Below, piece after piece: positions 1 through 8,560 of a DNA stretch of 64,000 nucleotides. Source of the stretch: Pseudomonas sp. Os17 (GTDB taxonomy: Bacteria > Pseudomonadota > Gammaproteobacteria > Pseudomonadales > Pseudomonadaceae); the NCBI RefSeq assembly GCF_001547895.1, contig NZ_AP014627.1, positions 6,450,001 to 6,514,000 on the forward strand, written 5' to 3'. The notes under the pieces are model-generated. The model was given only the letters and a program-made list of their open reading frames with translations, did not search any database and was not told the origin of the DNA. Numbering within the stretch: position 1 is the first letter of the stretch; the number at the start of each line of letters is the position of its first letter. The translations under genes were made by a program, and so were the position numbers.

Positions 1-635
1 CGGATGGTTTCCAGGTCCCGCAGCTCTCCCAGCAGGATCACGTCCGGATCTTCCCGCAGCGCGGCGCGCAAGGCGCTGGCGAAGCTCTGGGTATCGCGCT
101 GCACCTCGCGCTGGTGCACCAGGCAGCTGTGCTGCGGATGCACGAACTCGATGGGATCTTCGATGGTGAGGATGTGCTGGCGCCGATGGCGGTTCAGATG
201 ATCGATCATCGCCGCCAGGGTGGTGGACTTGCCGCTGCCGGTGGGCCCGGTCACCAGCACCAGCCCCCGGGGCACCTCGGCAATGTGCCGAAACACTTCC
301 CCCAGCCCCAACGCTTCCAGGCTCTGTACCCGCGCAGGAATCAGGCGCAGCACCGCGCCGGCACCCCGGGCATGCTGGAAGGCGTTGACCCGAAAGCGCG
401 CCACGCCCGGCAGCTCGTAGGCGAAGTCCAGGTCCCGGGTGACGGCGAAGGCTTGGCGCTGCGATTCGCTCATCAGGCTGTGGATCAAGGCCAGCGTCTG
501 CTGCCCGTCCAGGGCCGGCCCCTCCAGCGCGCCGATATCGCCGTCGATACGCAACATCGGCGCCAGTCCGGCGGACAGATGCAGGTCGGAAGCACCTCGG
601 GCGACGCTCAAGAGCAAGAGTTCGGTGATGTCCAT
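1..635 (-). CDS. pilT: Type IV pilus retraction ATPase PilT (N-terminal part)
   Basis: Hexameric secretion-type ATPase that depolymerises type IV pili for twitching motility, acting at the cytoplasmic face of the inner membrane. The reading frame begins at an ATG (MDITELL) and runs off the left edge after about 211 of the usual ~345 residues. Visible are the family N-terminus with GASDLHLSAG, the Walker A loop GPTGSGKST near residue 130, the Asp box LTIEDPIEFVH, and the start of the Walker B region (ALREDPDVILLGELRD). It diverges from yggS, as pilT does in P. aeruginosa. The fragment differs from PAO1 PilT at many positions but keeps every catalytic motif seen here. Confidence 0.93.
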   Translation of the reverse strand, partial: MDITELLLLSVARGASDLHLSAGLAPMLRIDGDIGALEGPALDGQQTLALIHSLMSESQRQAFAVTRDLDFAYELPGVARFRVNAFQHARGAGAVLRLIPARVQSLEALGLGEVFRHIAEVPRGLVLVTGPTGSGKSTTLAAMIDHLNRHRRQHILTIEDPIEFVHPQHSCLVHQREVQRDTQSFASALRAALREDPDVILLGELRDLETI

Positions 636-828
636 AGTGACTCCCAATTCCAGTAGAATGCCGCGAGCTTCAGACCCGCCCGCCTCTGGGCGGCTGCCAT
701 TGCCCGAGGCAAGGGCAAGGTCCGCCACGGCCATCGAGCAATACTCTGGCCAGTGGCGGGTGAGGGTCTGGTGGATTCACGCGGCAGCCGGCAGGCCGAG
801 GCCGCCGGTACTTTTGAGAAGAAATCGA

Positions 829-1527
829 ATGTCCACGATAGCAGACAACATTGCCCGGCTCGCCGAGCGCATCCGCAGCGCCTGTCAGGCCGTACAGCGC
901 GACCCGGCCAGCGTCCGGTTGCTGGCCGTGAGCAAGACCAAGCCCGCTGCCGCCCTGCGTGAAGCCTACGCCGCCGGCCTGCGGGACTTCGGCGAGAACT
1001 ACCTGCAAGAAGCCCTGGGCAAGCAACAGGAACTGGCTGACCTGCCCTTGAGTTGGCACTTCATCGGCCCCATTCAGTCGAACAAGACCCGTGCCATCGC
1101 CGAGCACTTTGCCTGGGTGCACTCCGTGGATCGCCTGAAAATCGCCCAACGCCTGTCCGAACAACGCCCGGCCGAGCTGCCGCCGCTGAACATCTGCATC
1201 CAGGTGAACGTCAGCGGCGAAGCCAGCAAGTCCGGCTGCACCCCGACCGACCTGCCAGCCCTGGCCAGCGCCATCAGCGCCTTGCCGCGCCTGCAACTGC
1301 GCGGGCTGATGGCGATTCCCGAGCCCACCGAGGATCGGGCCGCCCAGGAGGCCGCCTTCGCTGCGGTGCAGGCCTTGAACAATCAACTGCGGGACAGCCT
1401 CAAGCTGCCCCTGGACACCCTTTCCATGGGCATGAGCCACGACCTCGAAGCGGCCATCGCCCAAGGCGCCACCTGGGTGCGGATCGGCACCGCGCTGTTT
1501 GGCGCCCGCGACTACAGTCAGTCCTGA
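829..1527 (+). CDS. yggS: PLP-binding homeostasis protein YggS/PLPBP family
   Basis: 232-residue pyridoxal-phosphate carrier/homeostasis protein with no known catalytic activity, related to the N-terminal barrel of alanine racemase. The PLP lysine lies in LLAVSKTKP, followed by FGENYLQEA, WHFIGPIQSNK and the phosphate-binding end GATWVRIGTALFG, all family signatures. The open frame extends far upstream, but the ATG of MSTIADNIA is chosen because a purine-rich stretch (TTGAGAAGAAA) precedes it and homologues start here. It is first in a long co-directional run with proC and yggT, a linkage kept across proteobacteria. Loss of the protein perturbs amino-acid and vitamin B6 pools in other species. 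Confidence 0.93.
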   Translation: MSTIADNIARLAERIRSACQAVQRDPASVRLLAVSKTKPAAALREAYAAGLRDFGENYLQEALGKQQELADLPLSWHFIGPIQSNKTRAIAEHFAWVHSVDRLKIAQRLSEQRPAELPPLNICIQVNVSGEASKSGCTPTDLPALASAISALPRLQLRGLMAIPEPTEDRAAQEAAFAAVQALNNQLRDSLKLPLDTLSMGMSHDLEAAIAQGATWVRIGTALFGARDYSQS

Positions 1528-1561
1528 TGCGACTGACCCTGACCTCTCATAAGGACCTGTC

Positions 1562-2380
1562 ATGAACACGACTCGTATCGCTTTTATCGGTGCCGGCAAC
1601 ATGGCGGCCAGCCTCATTGGCGGCCTGCGCGCCAAAGGCCTGGAGGCGGACCAGATCCGCGCCAGTGACCCCGGGGCCGAAACCCGGGCCAAGGTGACCG
1701 CCGAGCACGGTATCCAGGTGTTCGCCGACAACGCCGAGGCCATCGCCGGCGTCGACGTGATCGTCCTGGCGGTCAAGCCCCAGGCCATGAAAGCCGTGTG
1801 CGAGGCCCTGCGTCCGAGCCTGCAGCCGCAGCAACTGGTGGTGTCCATCGCCGCCGGCATCACCTGTTCAAGCATGAACAACTGGCTCGGCGCCCAGCCC
1901 ATCGTGCGCTGCATGCCCAATACCCCGGCGCTGCTGCGCCAGGGCGTCAGTGGTCTGTACGCCACCGCCCAGGTCAGCGCCCAGCAGCGCCAGCAGGCCG
2001 AGGAACTGCTGTCCGCCGTGGGCATCGCCCTGTGGCTGGACCAGGAGCAGCAACTGGACGCGGTGACCGCCGTATCCGGCAGCGGCCCGGCGTATTTCTT
2101 CCTGCTGATCGAAGCCATGACCGCCGCCGGCGAGAAACTCGGCCTGCCCCGGGAAACCGCCGCCCAACTGACCCTGCAAACCGCCCTGGGCGCCGCCCAC
2201 ATGGCTGTTTCCAGTGACGTCGACGCCGCCGAACTGCGCCGCCGCGTAACCTCGCCGGCCGGGACCACAGAAGCGGCCATCAAATCCTTCCAGGCCGGTG
2301 GCTTTGAAGCCCTGGTGGAAAAAGCATTGGGTGCCGCCGCGCACCGCTCGGCCGAAATGGCCGAACAACTGGGCCAATAA
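1562..2380 (+). CDS. proC: Pyrroline-5-carboxylate reductase
   Basis: Cytoplasmic enzyme reducing 1-pyrroline-5-carboxylate to L-proline with NAD(P)H, the last step of proline synthesis. The 272-residue product is the normal length. It starts with the Rossmann dinucleotide motif FIGAGNMAASLIGG, contains VLAVKPQ and RCMPNTPALL in the middle, and ends with the family signature around SGSGPAYFFLLIEAM and the segment RRRVTSPAGTTEAAI. The ATG follows a purine-rich stretch (AAGGACC) about 8 bases upstream. It sits 34 bases after yggS and 10 bases before yggT, so the three are probably co-transcribed. Confidence 0.97.
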   Translation: MNTTRIAFIGAGNMAASLIGGLRAKGLEADQIRASDPGAETRAKVTAEHGIQVFADNAEAIAGVDVIVLAVKPQAMKAVCEALRPSLQPQQLVVSIAAGITCSSMNNWLGAQPIVRCMPNTPALLRQGVSGLYATAQVSAQQRQQAEELLSAVGIALWLDQEQQLDAVTAVSGSGPAYFFLLIEAMTAAGEKLGLPRETAAQLTLQTALGAAHMAVSSDVDAAELRRRVTSPAGTTEAAIKSFQAGGFEALVEKALGAAAHRSAEMAEQLGQ

Positions 2381-2390
2381 GGAGCCAATG

Positions 2391-2981
2391 ATGATTGGAT
2401 TGAACACCGCCGCGGTGTACGTGCTGCAAACCCTGGGCAGCCTGTACCTGCTGATCGTGCTGATGCGTTTCGTCCTGCAACTGGTCCGCGCCAACTTCTA
2501 CAACCCGCTGTGCCAGTTCATCGTGCGGGCCACCCAGCCGCTGCTCAAGCCGATGCGCCGGATCATTCCCAGCCTTGGCGGCCTGGACATGTCCTCGCTG
2601 TTGCTGGCGATCCTGGTGCAGCTGGCGCTGATGGCCCTGACCCTGCTGCTGACCTACGGCACCACCGGCAACCCGCTGCAACTGCTGATCTGGTCGATCA
2701 TCGGCGTGACCGCGCTGTTCCTGAAGATCTTCTTCTTCGCCCTGATCATCAGCGTGATCCTGTCCTGGGTCGCGCCGGGCAGCCACAACCCCGGCGCCGA
2801 GCTGGTGAACCAGATCTGCGAACCGGCCCTGGCGCCGTTCCGCCGCATCCTGCCGAGCATGGGCGGCCTGGACATCTCGCCGATCCTGGCCTTCATGGTG
2901 CTCAAGCTGCTGGACATGCTGGTGATCAACAACCTGGCGGCCATGACCATGATGCCGGACATCCTGCGTCTGCTGATCTGA
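2391..2981 (+). CDS. yggT: YggT family integral membrane protein
   Basis: 196-residue inner-membrane protein made of two tandem YggT repeats, each with a hydrophobic helix followed by an NP..Q/PAL..RRI(L/I)PS motif: first copy around NPLCQFIVRATQPLLKP and RRIIPSLGGLDMSS, second around NPGAELVNQICEPALAP and RRILPSMGGLDISP. The family has been linked to cell-envelope and osmotic homeostasis and to membrane-protein assembly, but its molecular role is unclear. Two ATGs lie side by side (2388 and 2391). The second is chosen because the GGAG at 2381-2384 is then six bases away. It is placed between proC and yggU as in many proteobacteria. Confidence 0.9.
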   Translation: MIGLNTAAVYVLQTLGSLYLLIVLMRFVLQLVRANFYNPLCQFIVRATQPLLKPMRRIIPSLGGLDMSSLLLAILVQLALMALTLLLTYGTTGNPLQLLIWSIIGVTALFLKIFFFALIISVILSWVAPGSHNPGAELVNQICEPALAPFRRILPSMGGLDISPILAFMVLKLLDMLVINNLAAMTMMPDILRLLI

Positions 2982-2995
2982 CCCAGGCGGCCTGC

Positions 2996-3289
2996 ATGAG
3001 TTATTTCCGCTGGGACGGTGACGATCTGATCCTCGATTGTCATCTGCAACCCAAGGCCAGCAGTGACGAGTTCGCTGGCCTGCATGGGGAGCGCTTGAAA
3101 ATCCGCCTCACCGCCCCGCCGGTGGAGGGCAAGGCCAACGCGCACCTGATGGCGTTCCTGGCCAAGGCTTTCGGCATCCCCAAGAGCCACGTCAGCCTGG
3201 TCAGCGGCGAGTTGAACCGGCAGAAGCGCGTGCGCCTGCAAGCGCCGAAGAAACTCCCCGAGCTACCGGGGCTGGCGCGTCCCGCCTGA
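2996..3289 (+). CDS. yggU: DUF167 (YggU) family small protein
   Basis: 97-residue cytoplasmic protein of the DUF167/YggU family, whose function is unknown. The conserved core is present: HLQPKASSDEF near the N-terminus, then LKIRLTAPPVEGKANAHL, which is the family signature, and a basic end (GELNRQKRVRL). It begins 14 bases after yggT with no obvious Shine-Dalgarno beyond a weak AGG, which suggests translational coupling. The ATG of MSYFRWDGD is the only sensible start. It closes the yggS-proC-yggT-yggU group; a REP and a candidate promoter separate it from metX. Confidence 0.88.
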   Translation: MSYFRWDGDDLILDCHLQPKASSDEFAGLHGERLKIRLTAPPVEGKANAHLMAFLAKAFGIPKSHVSLVSGELNRQKRVRLQAPKKLPELPGLARPA

Positions 3290-3298
3290 TTCGTCCGA

Positions 3299-3359
3299 TT
3301 CGCCGGCAAGCCGGCTCCCGGGGGCCCACGCCCGCCGCAGGAGCCGGCTTGCCCGCGAA
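3299..3359. repeat. REP palindrome pair
   Basis: Two copies of the 20-base Pseudomonas REP core (GCCGGCAAGCCGGC type) in inverted orientation, at 3299-3318 and 3340-3359, separated by 21 GC-rich bases. The pair can fold into one long hairpin after yggU. Confidence 0.85.
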
Positions 3360-3405
3360 CCTTCCGCCGCTATTTGCACCGGCGAAACACAGGCCCGGGC
3401 TTTGC

Positions 3406-3434
3406 TTGCCGCTGGAGACAGCGGTCTTTAGACT
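3406..3434 (+). promoter_or_regulatory. Candidate sigma-70 promoter for metX
   Basis: TTGCCG at 3406-3411 and TAGACT at 3429-3434 are separated by exactly 17 bases, about 30 bases upstream of the metX start. Four of six bases match the consensus in each box. Inferred from sequence only. Confidence 0.45.
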
Positions 3435-3463
3435 TACGCCTCATTTGAACGAGAGCAGGATCG

Positions 3464-4603
3464 ATGCCAACTGCCTTCCCCCCCGATTCTGTTGGTCTGG
3501 TCACACCGCAACTGGCCCACTTCAGCGAACCCCTGGCCCTGGCCTGCGGGCGCTCGCTGCCAGCCTACGACCTGATCTATGAAACCTACGGCCAGCTCAA
3601 CGCCAGCGCCAGCAACGCGGTGCTGATCTGCCACGCCCTGTCCGGCCATCATCACGCCGCCGGCTACCACAGCGTCGATGACCGCAAGCCCGGTTGGTGG
3701 GACAGCTGCATCGGTCCCGGCAAGCCCATCGATACCAACAAGTTCTTCGTGGTCAGCCTCAACAACCTCGGCGGTTGCAACGGCTCAACCGGCCCCAGCA
3801 GCCTCAACCCGGAAACCGGCAAGCCGTTCGGCGCCGACTTCCCGGTGCTCACCGTGGAAGACTGGGTGCACAGCCAGGCGCGCCTGGCGGACCGCCTGGG
3901 CATCAGCCAGTGGGCGGCGGTGATCGGCGGCAGCCTGGGCGGCATGCAGGCCCTGCAATGGACCATCACCTACCCGGACCGGGTACGGCATTGCCTGGCC
4001 ATCGCCTCGGCGCCCAAGCTCTCGGCGCAGAACATCGCCTTCAACGAAGTGGCGCGCCAGGCGATCCTCACCGACCCCGAGTTCCACGGTGGCTCGTTCC
4101 AGGAACAGGGCGTGATTCCCAAGCGCGGGCTGATGCTGGCGCGCATGGTGGGGCACATCACCTACCTGTCCGACGATTCCATGGGCGAGAAATTCGGCCG
4201 CGGCCTCAAGAGCGAGAAGCTCAACTACGACTTCCACAGCGTCGAGTTCCAGGTGGAAAGCTACCTGCGCTACCAGGGCGAGGAGTTCTCCGGGCGGTTC
4301 GACGCCAACACCTACCTGCTGATGACCAAGGCCCTGGACTATTTCGACCCGGCGGCGAACTTCGACGACGACCTGGCCAAGACCTTCGCCAACGCCAGCG
4401 CCAAGTTCTGCGTGATGTCCTTCACCACCGACTGGCGCTTCTCCCCGGCCCGCTCCCGGGAGTTGGTGGACGCGCTGATGGCCGCGCGCAAGGACGTCTG
4501 CTACCTGGAGATCGACGCACCCCAGGGGCACGACGCCTTCCTGATTCCGATCCCGCGCTACCTGCAGGCCTTTAGTCACTACATGAACCGCATAACGCTG
4601 TGA
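3464..4603 (+). CDS. metX: Homoserine O-succinyltransferase/acetyltransferase MetX
   Basis: 379-residue alpha/beta-hydrolase-fold acyltransferase that activates homoserine for methionine synthesis in the cytoplasm. The nucleophile is Ser157 in GGSLGGMQ. The catalytic Asp lies in the TDWRFSP segment and the His in APQGHDAF near the C-terminus. The motif [15 protein letters not shown] is that of Pseudomonas MetX proteins, which are reported to prefer succinyl-CoA (often called MetXS), so the product is probably O-succinylhomoserine, although many databases say acetyltransferase. metW follows after 7 bases, a pairing conserved in pseudomonads, where both are needed for methionine prototrophy. 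Confidence 0.95.
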   Translation: MPTAFPPDSVGLVTPQLAHFSEPLALACGRSLPAYDLIYETYGQLNASASNAVLICHALSGHHHAAGYHSVDDRKPGWWDSCIGPGKPIDTNKFFVVSLNNLGGCNGSTGPSSLNPETGKPFGADFPVLTVEDWVHSQARLADRLGISQWAAVIGGSLGGMQALQWTITYPDRVRHCLAIASAPKLSAQNIAFNEVARQAILTDPEFHGGSFQEQGVIPKRGLMLARMVGHITYLSDDSMGEKFGRGLKSEKLNYDFHSVEFQVESYLRYQGEEFSGRFDANTYLLMTKALDYFDPAANFDDDLAKTFANASAKFCVMSFTTDWRFSPARSRELVDALMAARKDVCYLEIDAPQGHDAFLIPIPRYLQAFSHYMNRITL

Positions 4604-4610
4604 GGACACG

Positions 4611-5231
4611 ATGAGAGCCGATCTGGAAATCATCCAGGAATGGATCCCCGCCGGCAGCCGCGTCCTCGACCTGGGCTGCGGTAACGGCGAGCTGCTGAGC
4701 TGGCTGCAGGAACACAAGCAGGTCACCGGCTACGGCCTGGAAAACGACCCGGACAACATTGCCCAGTGCGTGGCCAAGGGCATCAACGTGATCGAGCAGG
4801 ACCTGGACAAGGGCCTGGGCAACTTCGCCAGCAACAGCTTCGATATCGTGGTCATGACCCAGGCCCTGCAGGCCGTGCACTACCCGGACAAGATCCTCGA
4901 CGAGATGCTCCGGGTCGGCCGCCAGTGCATCATCACCTTCCCCAACTTCGGCCACTGGCGCTGCCGCTGGTACCTGGCCAGCAAGGGCCGGATGCCGGTT
5001 TCGGAATTCCTCCCGTACACCTGGTACAACACGCCGAACATCCACTTCTGCACCTTCGAGGACTTCGAAGAGCTGTGCCGCGAGCGCCAAGCCCGGGTGA
5101 TCAACCGCCTTGCCGTCGATCAACAACACCGCCACGGGTGGGCCAGTAAGCTATGGCCTAATCTCTTAGGGGAGATCGGCATCTACCGCGTCAGCAGTCC
5201 CGGCCTGCAAGATCACAAGGTCGCGGTATAA
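4611..5231 (+). CDS. metW: Methionine biosynthesis protein MetW
   Basis: 206-residue class I methyltransferase-like protein. The SAM-binding motif I (RVLDLGCGNGELLSWL) is near residues 16-31, followed by an acidic motif II region (YGLENDPD) and the MetW-specific stretch FPNFGHWRCRWYLASKGRMP. It is needed together with MetX for homoserine acylation in several proteobacteria, probably as a partner subunit; a true methyl transfer has not been shown. It starts 7 bases after metX behind a GAGGA Shine-Dalgarno, so the two are translated from one message. Its length is typical. Confidence 0.94.
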   Translation: MRADLEIIQEWIPAGSRVLDLGCGNGELLSWLQEHKQVTGYGLENDPDNIAQCVAKGINVIEQDLDKGLGNFASNSFDIVVMTQALQAVHYPDKILDEMLRVGRQCIITFPNFGHWRCRWYLASKGRMPVSEFLPYTWYNTPNIHFCTFEDFEELCRERQARVINRLAVDQQHRHGWASKLWPNLLGEIGIYRVSSPGLQDHKVAV

Positions 5232-5257
5232 ACCACGTTGCATCGAGGAGAACCATC

Positions 5258-5692
5258 ATGGGACGTCTGGTGACATTTCTATTGGCTGCCTGCCTGAGCT
5301 TCAGTGCCCTGGCGGCAGACCCGATCAAGAGCGAGCGCAAGGAGGTGTTCGGTGACATCACCGTGCACTACAACACCTTCAACTCCACCTACCTGCAACC
5401 TGACGTCGCCAGGGCCGCAGAGCTGGTTCGCAGCAAGAACCAGGGCGTGATCAACGTTTCGCTGATCAAGGACGGCAAGCCGCTGGTCGGCCAGGTCAGC
5501 GGTACGGTCAAGGACCTGACCAGCAAGAGCATCCCGCTGAAATTCCGCCAGATCACCGAACAGGGCGCGATCTACTACATCGCCCAGTTCCCGGTGGAAC
5601 AGCAGGAAACCCGTACCTTCACCATCACCGTGCAAACGGGTGGCGATACCAACAGCTTCAGCTTCAACCAAGAGCTATTCCCGGGCGAATAA
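5258..5692 (+). CDS. DUF4426 domain periplasmic protein
   Basis: 144-residue exported protein of the DUF4426 family. It has a clear signal peptide (hydrophobic segment [11 protein letters not shown], cleavage expected after ALA around residue 20), giving a mature beta-rich domain of about 124 residues. [20 protein letters not shown] begins the domain. The function is unknown. It lies between metW and rdgB in pseudomonads generally, and its last base is the first base of the rdgB start codon, so it is translationally coupled to rdgB. There is a GAGGAG Shine-Dalgarno upstream. No cysteines or lipobox are present, so it should be a soluble periplasmic protein. Confidence 0.88.
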   Translation: MGRLVTFLLAACLSFSALAADPIKSERKEVFGDITVHYNTFNSTYLQPDVARAAELVRSKNQGVINVSLIKDGKPLVGQVSGTVKDLTSKSIPLKFRQITEQGAIYYIAQFPVEQQETRTFTITVQTGGDTNSFSFNQELFPGE

Positions 5693-6285
5693 TGAACCTT
5701 ACGCAACTCGTACTGGCCAGCCACAACGCCGGCAAACTCAAAGAACTCCAGGCCATGCTCGGCGCCTCGGTGCAACTGCGCTCGATCGGCGAGTTCAGCA
5801 GCGTCGAGCCCGAGGAAACCGGCCTGTCGTTCGTCGAAAACGCCATCCTCAAGGCACGCAACGCTGCGCGCATTTCCGGCTTGCCGGCACTGGCGGATGA
5901 TTCCGGCCTGGCGGTGGACTTCCTCGGCGGCGCGCCGGGCATCTACTCGGCACGCTATGCCGACGGCCAGGGCGACGCGGCGAACAACGCCAAGTTGCTG
6001 GACGCCCTGAAGGACGTGCCCGAAGCCCAGCGCGGCGCGCAGTTCGTCTGCGTCCTGGCCCTGGTGCGGCACGCCGACGATCCATTGCCGATCCTCTGCG
6101 AAGGCCTGTGGCACGGGCGCATCCTCACGGCTGCCAGCGGCGAGCACGGCTTTGGCTACGACCCGCTGTTCTGGGTGCCGGAACGTGACTGCTCCAGCGC
6201 CGAGCTGGGCCCGGTGGAGAAAAACCAGCTCAGCCACCGCGCCCGCGCCATGGCCATTCTGCGGCAACGCCTGGGCCTGCAATGA
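5692..6285 (+). CDS. rdgB: dITP/XTP pyrophosphatase RdgB
   Basis: 197-residue house-cleaning nucleotidase that hydrolyses dITP, XTP and ITP to the monophosphate, keeping deaminated purines out of nucleic acids. Family motifs are all present: the N-terminal [40 protein letters not shown], and the C-terminal LSHRARA. The start codon shares its A with the TAA of the upstream gene, and its stop overlaps the hemW ATG (ATGA), so three genes are tightly coupled. The rdgB-hemW order is common in gammaproteobacteria. Length is standard. Confidence 0.97.
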   Translation: MNLTQLVLASHNAGKLKELQAMLGASVQLRSIGEFSSVEPEETGLSFVENAILKARNAARISGLPALADDSGLAVDFLGGAPGIYSARYADGQGDAANNAKLLDALKDVPEAQRGAQFVCVLALVRHADDPLPILCEGLWHGRILTAASGEHGFGYDPLFWVPERDCSSAELGPVEKNQLSHRARAMAILRQRLGLQ

Positions 6286-7484
6286 GTCATGACCCTTCCG
6301 CGTCGCCGCTGATTCTCGGCGGCGCGCCAACGCCTCGGGCGGCGCTGCCCCAGTTGCCGCCCCTGGCGCTGTACATCCACATCCCGTGGTGTGTACGCAA
6401 ATGCCCCTATTGCGATTTCAACTCCCACGCCGCCAGCCCGACGCTGCCGGAAGAAGAGTACGTCGACGCCCTGCTGGCCGACCTCGATCTGGAGCTGCAC
6501 GCGGTCTATGGCCGCGAGCTGAGTTCGATCTTCTTCGGCGGCGGCACCCCGAGCCTGTTCAGCGCCCAGGCCCTGGGCCGGCTGCTCAAGGGCGTGGAAC
6601 AGCGCATCCCCTTCGCCGGCGATATCGAGATCACCCTGGAAGCCAATCCCGGGACCTTCGAGCAGGAGAAGTTCACCGCTTACCGCGCCCTGGGGATCAA
6701 CCGCCTGTCCATCGGCATCCAGAGCTTCCAGGAACAGAAGCTCAAGGCCCTGGGCCGCATCCACAACGGTGACGAAGCAGTACGCGCCGCCAGCATGGCG
6801 CGCCAGGCCGGGTTCGACAACTTCAACCTGGACCTGATGCACGGTTTGCCGGACCAGTCCCTGGACGATGCCCTGGACGACCTGCGCCAGGCCATTGCGA
6901 TGAAGCCGACCCACCTGTCCTGGTATCAGCTGACCCTGGAGCCCAACACGGTGTTCTGGAACCAGCCGCCGGTGCTGCCGGAAGACGACACCCTGTGGGA
7001 TATCCAGGAAGCCGGCCAGGCCCTGCTGGCCGAGCATGGCTACGCCCAGTACGAAGTGTCGGCCTATGCCCAGCCCGGCCGCGCGGCGCGGCACAACCTG
7101 AACTACTGGAGCTTTGGCGACTTCATCGGCATCGGCGCCGGGGCCCACGGCAAGCTCAGCCATCCGGACGGGCGTATCCAGCGCACCTGGAAGACCCGCC
7201 TGCCCAAGGACTACCTGAACCCGGCCAAGCCGTTCAAGGCCGGCGAGAAGACCCTGGGCAACGACGAGCTGCCGTTCGAGTTCCTGATGAACGCCCTGCG
7301 CCTCACCGACGGCGTCGACGCCGCGCTGTTCGCCCAGCGCACCGGCCTGGACCTGGCCAGCCTGGCCGAAGGCCGGCGCCAGGCCGAACAAAGCGGCTTG
7401 TTGCAGGTCGAACCGTCACGCCTGGCGGCTACGGCCCGTGGGCAACTCTTCCTCAATGACCTGCTGCAATACTTTCTGATCTAA
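6282..7484 (+). CDS. hemW: Radical SAM heme chaperone HemW
   Basis: 400-residue cytoplasmic radical-SAM protein, formerly annotated as an oxygen-independent coproporphyrinogen III oxidase, now regarded as a heme chaperone. The cluster-binding motif is [10 protein letters not shown] (Cx3Cx2C) near residue 37. [10 protein letters not shown] and EANPGTFE follow in the barrel, with the HemN C-terminal domain beyond residue ~290. It lacks the extra cysteine region of true HemN. The first ~25 residues before the [10 protein letters not shown] core form a short proline-rich lead. It overlaps rdgB by 4 bases and is followed after 9 bases by the DUF3392 gene. Confidence 0.96.
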   Translation: MSHDPSASPLILGGAPTPRAALPQLPPLALYIHIPWCVRKCPYCDFNSHAASPTLPEEEYVDALLADLDLELHAVYGRELSSIFFGGGTPSLFSAQALGRLLKGVEQRIPFAGDIEITLEANPGTFEQEKFTAYRALGINRLSIGIQSFQEQKLKALGRIHNGDEAVRAASMARQAGFDNFNLDLMHGLPDQSLDDALDDLRQAIAMKPTHLSWYQLTLEPNTVFWNQPPVLPEDDTLWDIQEAGQALLAEHGYAQYEVSAYAQPGRAARHNLNYWSFGDFIGIGAGAHGKLSHPDGRIQRTWKTRLPKDYLNPAKPFKAGEKTLGNDELPFEFLMNALRLTDGVDAALFAQRTGLDLASLAEGRRQAEQSGLLQVEPSRLAATARGQLFLNDLLQYFLI

Positions 7485-7493
7485 GGAAATCAC

Positions 7494-7817
7494 ATGGATC
7501 TGGTACTCGACCTGCTTGCCACCGTGTCCCGCTGGAGTCGCAGCAACCTCTCGGAAATCGCCCTGGCATTGGTGGGCTGCCTGCTGGTGCTGTTCGGCGC
7601 GGACATCAAGGGCTGGGTCGAGCAACGCCTGGGCGGCATCGCCGGCGCCCTGCGCGTGCCGCTGATGGCCCTGCTGTGCATGGTCGGCAGCGGCCTGGCG
7701 CTGATCTACGCCACGCCGTGGATCGTCCGCGGCCTGAGCCAGTTCAACAACTACAGCCTGGCGCCGGTGCTGCTGGTGGTGCTGGTGCTGATTGGCGTAG
7801 TCGCTGATCGTCGCTGA
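7494..7817 (+). CDS. DUF3392 family small membrane protein
   Basis: 107-residue inner-membrane protein of the DUF3392 family, function unknown. Three hydrophobic helices can be seen: residues ~18-37 (IALALVGCLLVLFG), ~50-72 (LRVPLMALLCMVGSGLALIY) and ~86-103 (LAPVLLVVLVLIGVVA). The short cytoplasmic C-terminus is DRR. It begins 9 bases after hemW with an AAGGAA Shine-Dalgarno at 7483-7488. It is last in the long metX-to-hemW run, and a REP pair follows directly. Confidence 0.85.
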   Translation: MDLVLDLLATVSRWSRSNLSEIALALVGCLLVLFGADIKGWVEQRLGGIAGALRVPLMALLCMVGSGLALIYATPWIVRGLSQFNNYSLAPVLLVVLVLIGVVADRR

Positions 7818-7830
7818 CCTGTCGCCCCCC

Positions 7831-7884
7831 TTCGCCGGCAAGCCGGCTCCTACAGCCCCCCGTAGGAGGCGGCTTGCCGGCGAA
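7831..7884. repeat. REP palindrome pair upstream of kptA
   Basis: Inverted REP copies at 7831-7853 and 7862-7884, differing by one base and separated by 8 bases. They can form a strong hairpin between the DUF3392 gene and kptA. Confidence 0.85.
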
Positions 7885-7921
7885 CGCAATCCAACGGCTG
7901 CCCCCGTTATCAAGGAAGAAC

Positions 7922-8470
7922 ATGAGCAAGAAAGTTATCGAGGACACCAGCAAATTCCTCAGCTACGTGCTGCGCCACGAGCCCCAGGCCATCGGCCTGG
8001 AACTGGATAGTGAAGGCTGGGGCGATATCGAAGCGCTGATCAGCGGCGCCGCCAAGGGCGGCCGACAACTGAGCCGGGAACTGATCGAGCGAGTCGTCGA
8101 AGGTAATGACAAGAAGCGCTTCGCCCTCTCGGCTGACGGCCAGCGGATTCGTGCCGTTCAGGGGCATTCCAACAAGACCGTGCAATTGCAGCTTGAGGCA
8201 AAGCAACCGCCCGCCGTGCTCTACCACGGCACCGCCACGCGCTTCATGGATTCGATCAATGAGAAGGGGCTGATCCCTGGTTCACGGCATCACGTGCACC
8301 TGTCCCAGGAGATCGACACTGCCAAGGCCGTGGGCCAGCGCTATGGCAAGGTGGTGATCCTGCAGATCGACGCCCAGGCCATGCAGGCCCAAGGCTTCAG
8401 TTTCTATCAGGCAGAGAATGGGGTGTGGCTGACCGACCAGGTGCCGGTCAGTTTCATCCAACCCCTGTAG
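7922..8470 (+). CDS. kptA: RNA 2'-phosphotransferase KptA/Tpt1
   Basis: 182-residue bacterial Tpt1 homologue. In fungi this enzyme removes the splice-junction 2'-phosphate from tRNA by transfer to NAD+; the bacterial role is not established. The N-terminal winged-helix lobe has KFLSYVLRHEP (catalytic Arg-His) and the C-terminal ADP-ribosyltransferase lobe has LYHGTATRF, HHVHLSQ and RYGKVVILQI with further catalytic arginines. The frame is open further upstream, but the ATG of MSKKVIEDT follows AAGGAAG at a good distance. REPs enclose the gene on both sides, and its TAG stop lies inside the downstream REP. No RNA ligase or splicing gene is nearby. Confidence 0.93.
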   Translation: MSKKVIEDTSKFLSYVLRHEPQAIGLELDSEGWGDIEALISGAAKGGRQLSRELIERVVEGNDKKRFALSADGQRIRAVQGHSNKTVQLQLEAKQPPAVLYHGTATRFMDSINEKGLIPGSRHHVHLSQEIDTAKAVGQRYGKVVILQIDAQAMQAQGFSFYQAENGVWLTDQVPVSFIQPL

Positions 8471-8545
8471 GAGCCAGCTTGCTGGCGAAGACGTCCTTGC
8501 CGGCCTCTTCGCTGGCAAGCGGAACGCCGCCCGGCCAGCTCCTAC
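8467..8545. repeat. REP pair, one copy interrupted, at the kptA stop
   Basis: A REP at 8467-8489 overlaps the kptA stop codon. Its inverted partner at 8508-8545 is split by about 14 extra bases (ggaacgccgcccgg) in the middle of the palindrome. Confidence 0.75.
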
Positions 8546-8560
8546 AACAGCGAGTCCGGC

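Noticed and set aside
7994..8130. Frameshift in kptA
   Set aside because: The frame is continuous and all catalytic motifs are in order over 182 residues.
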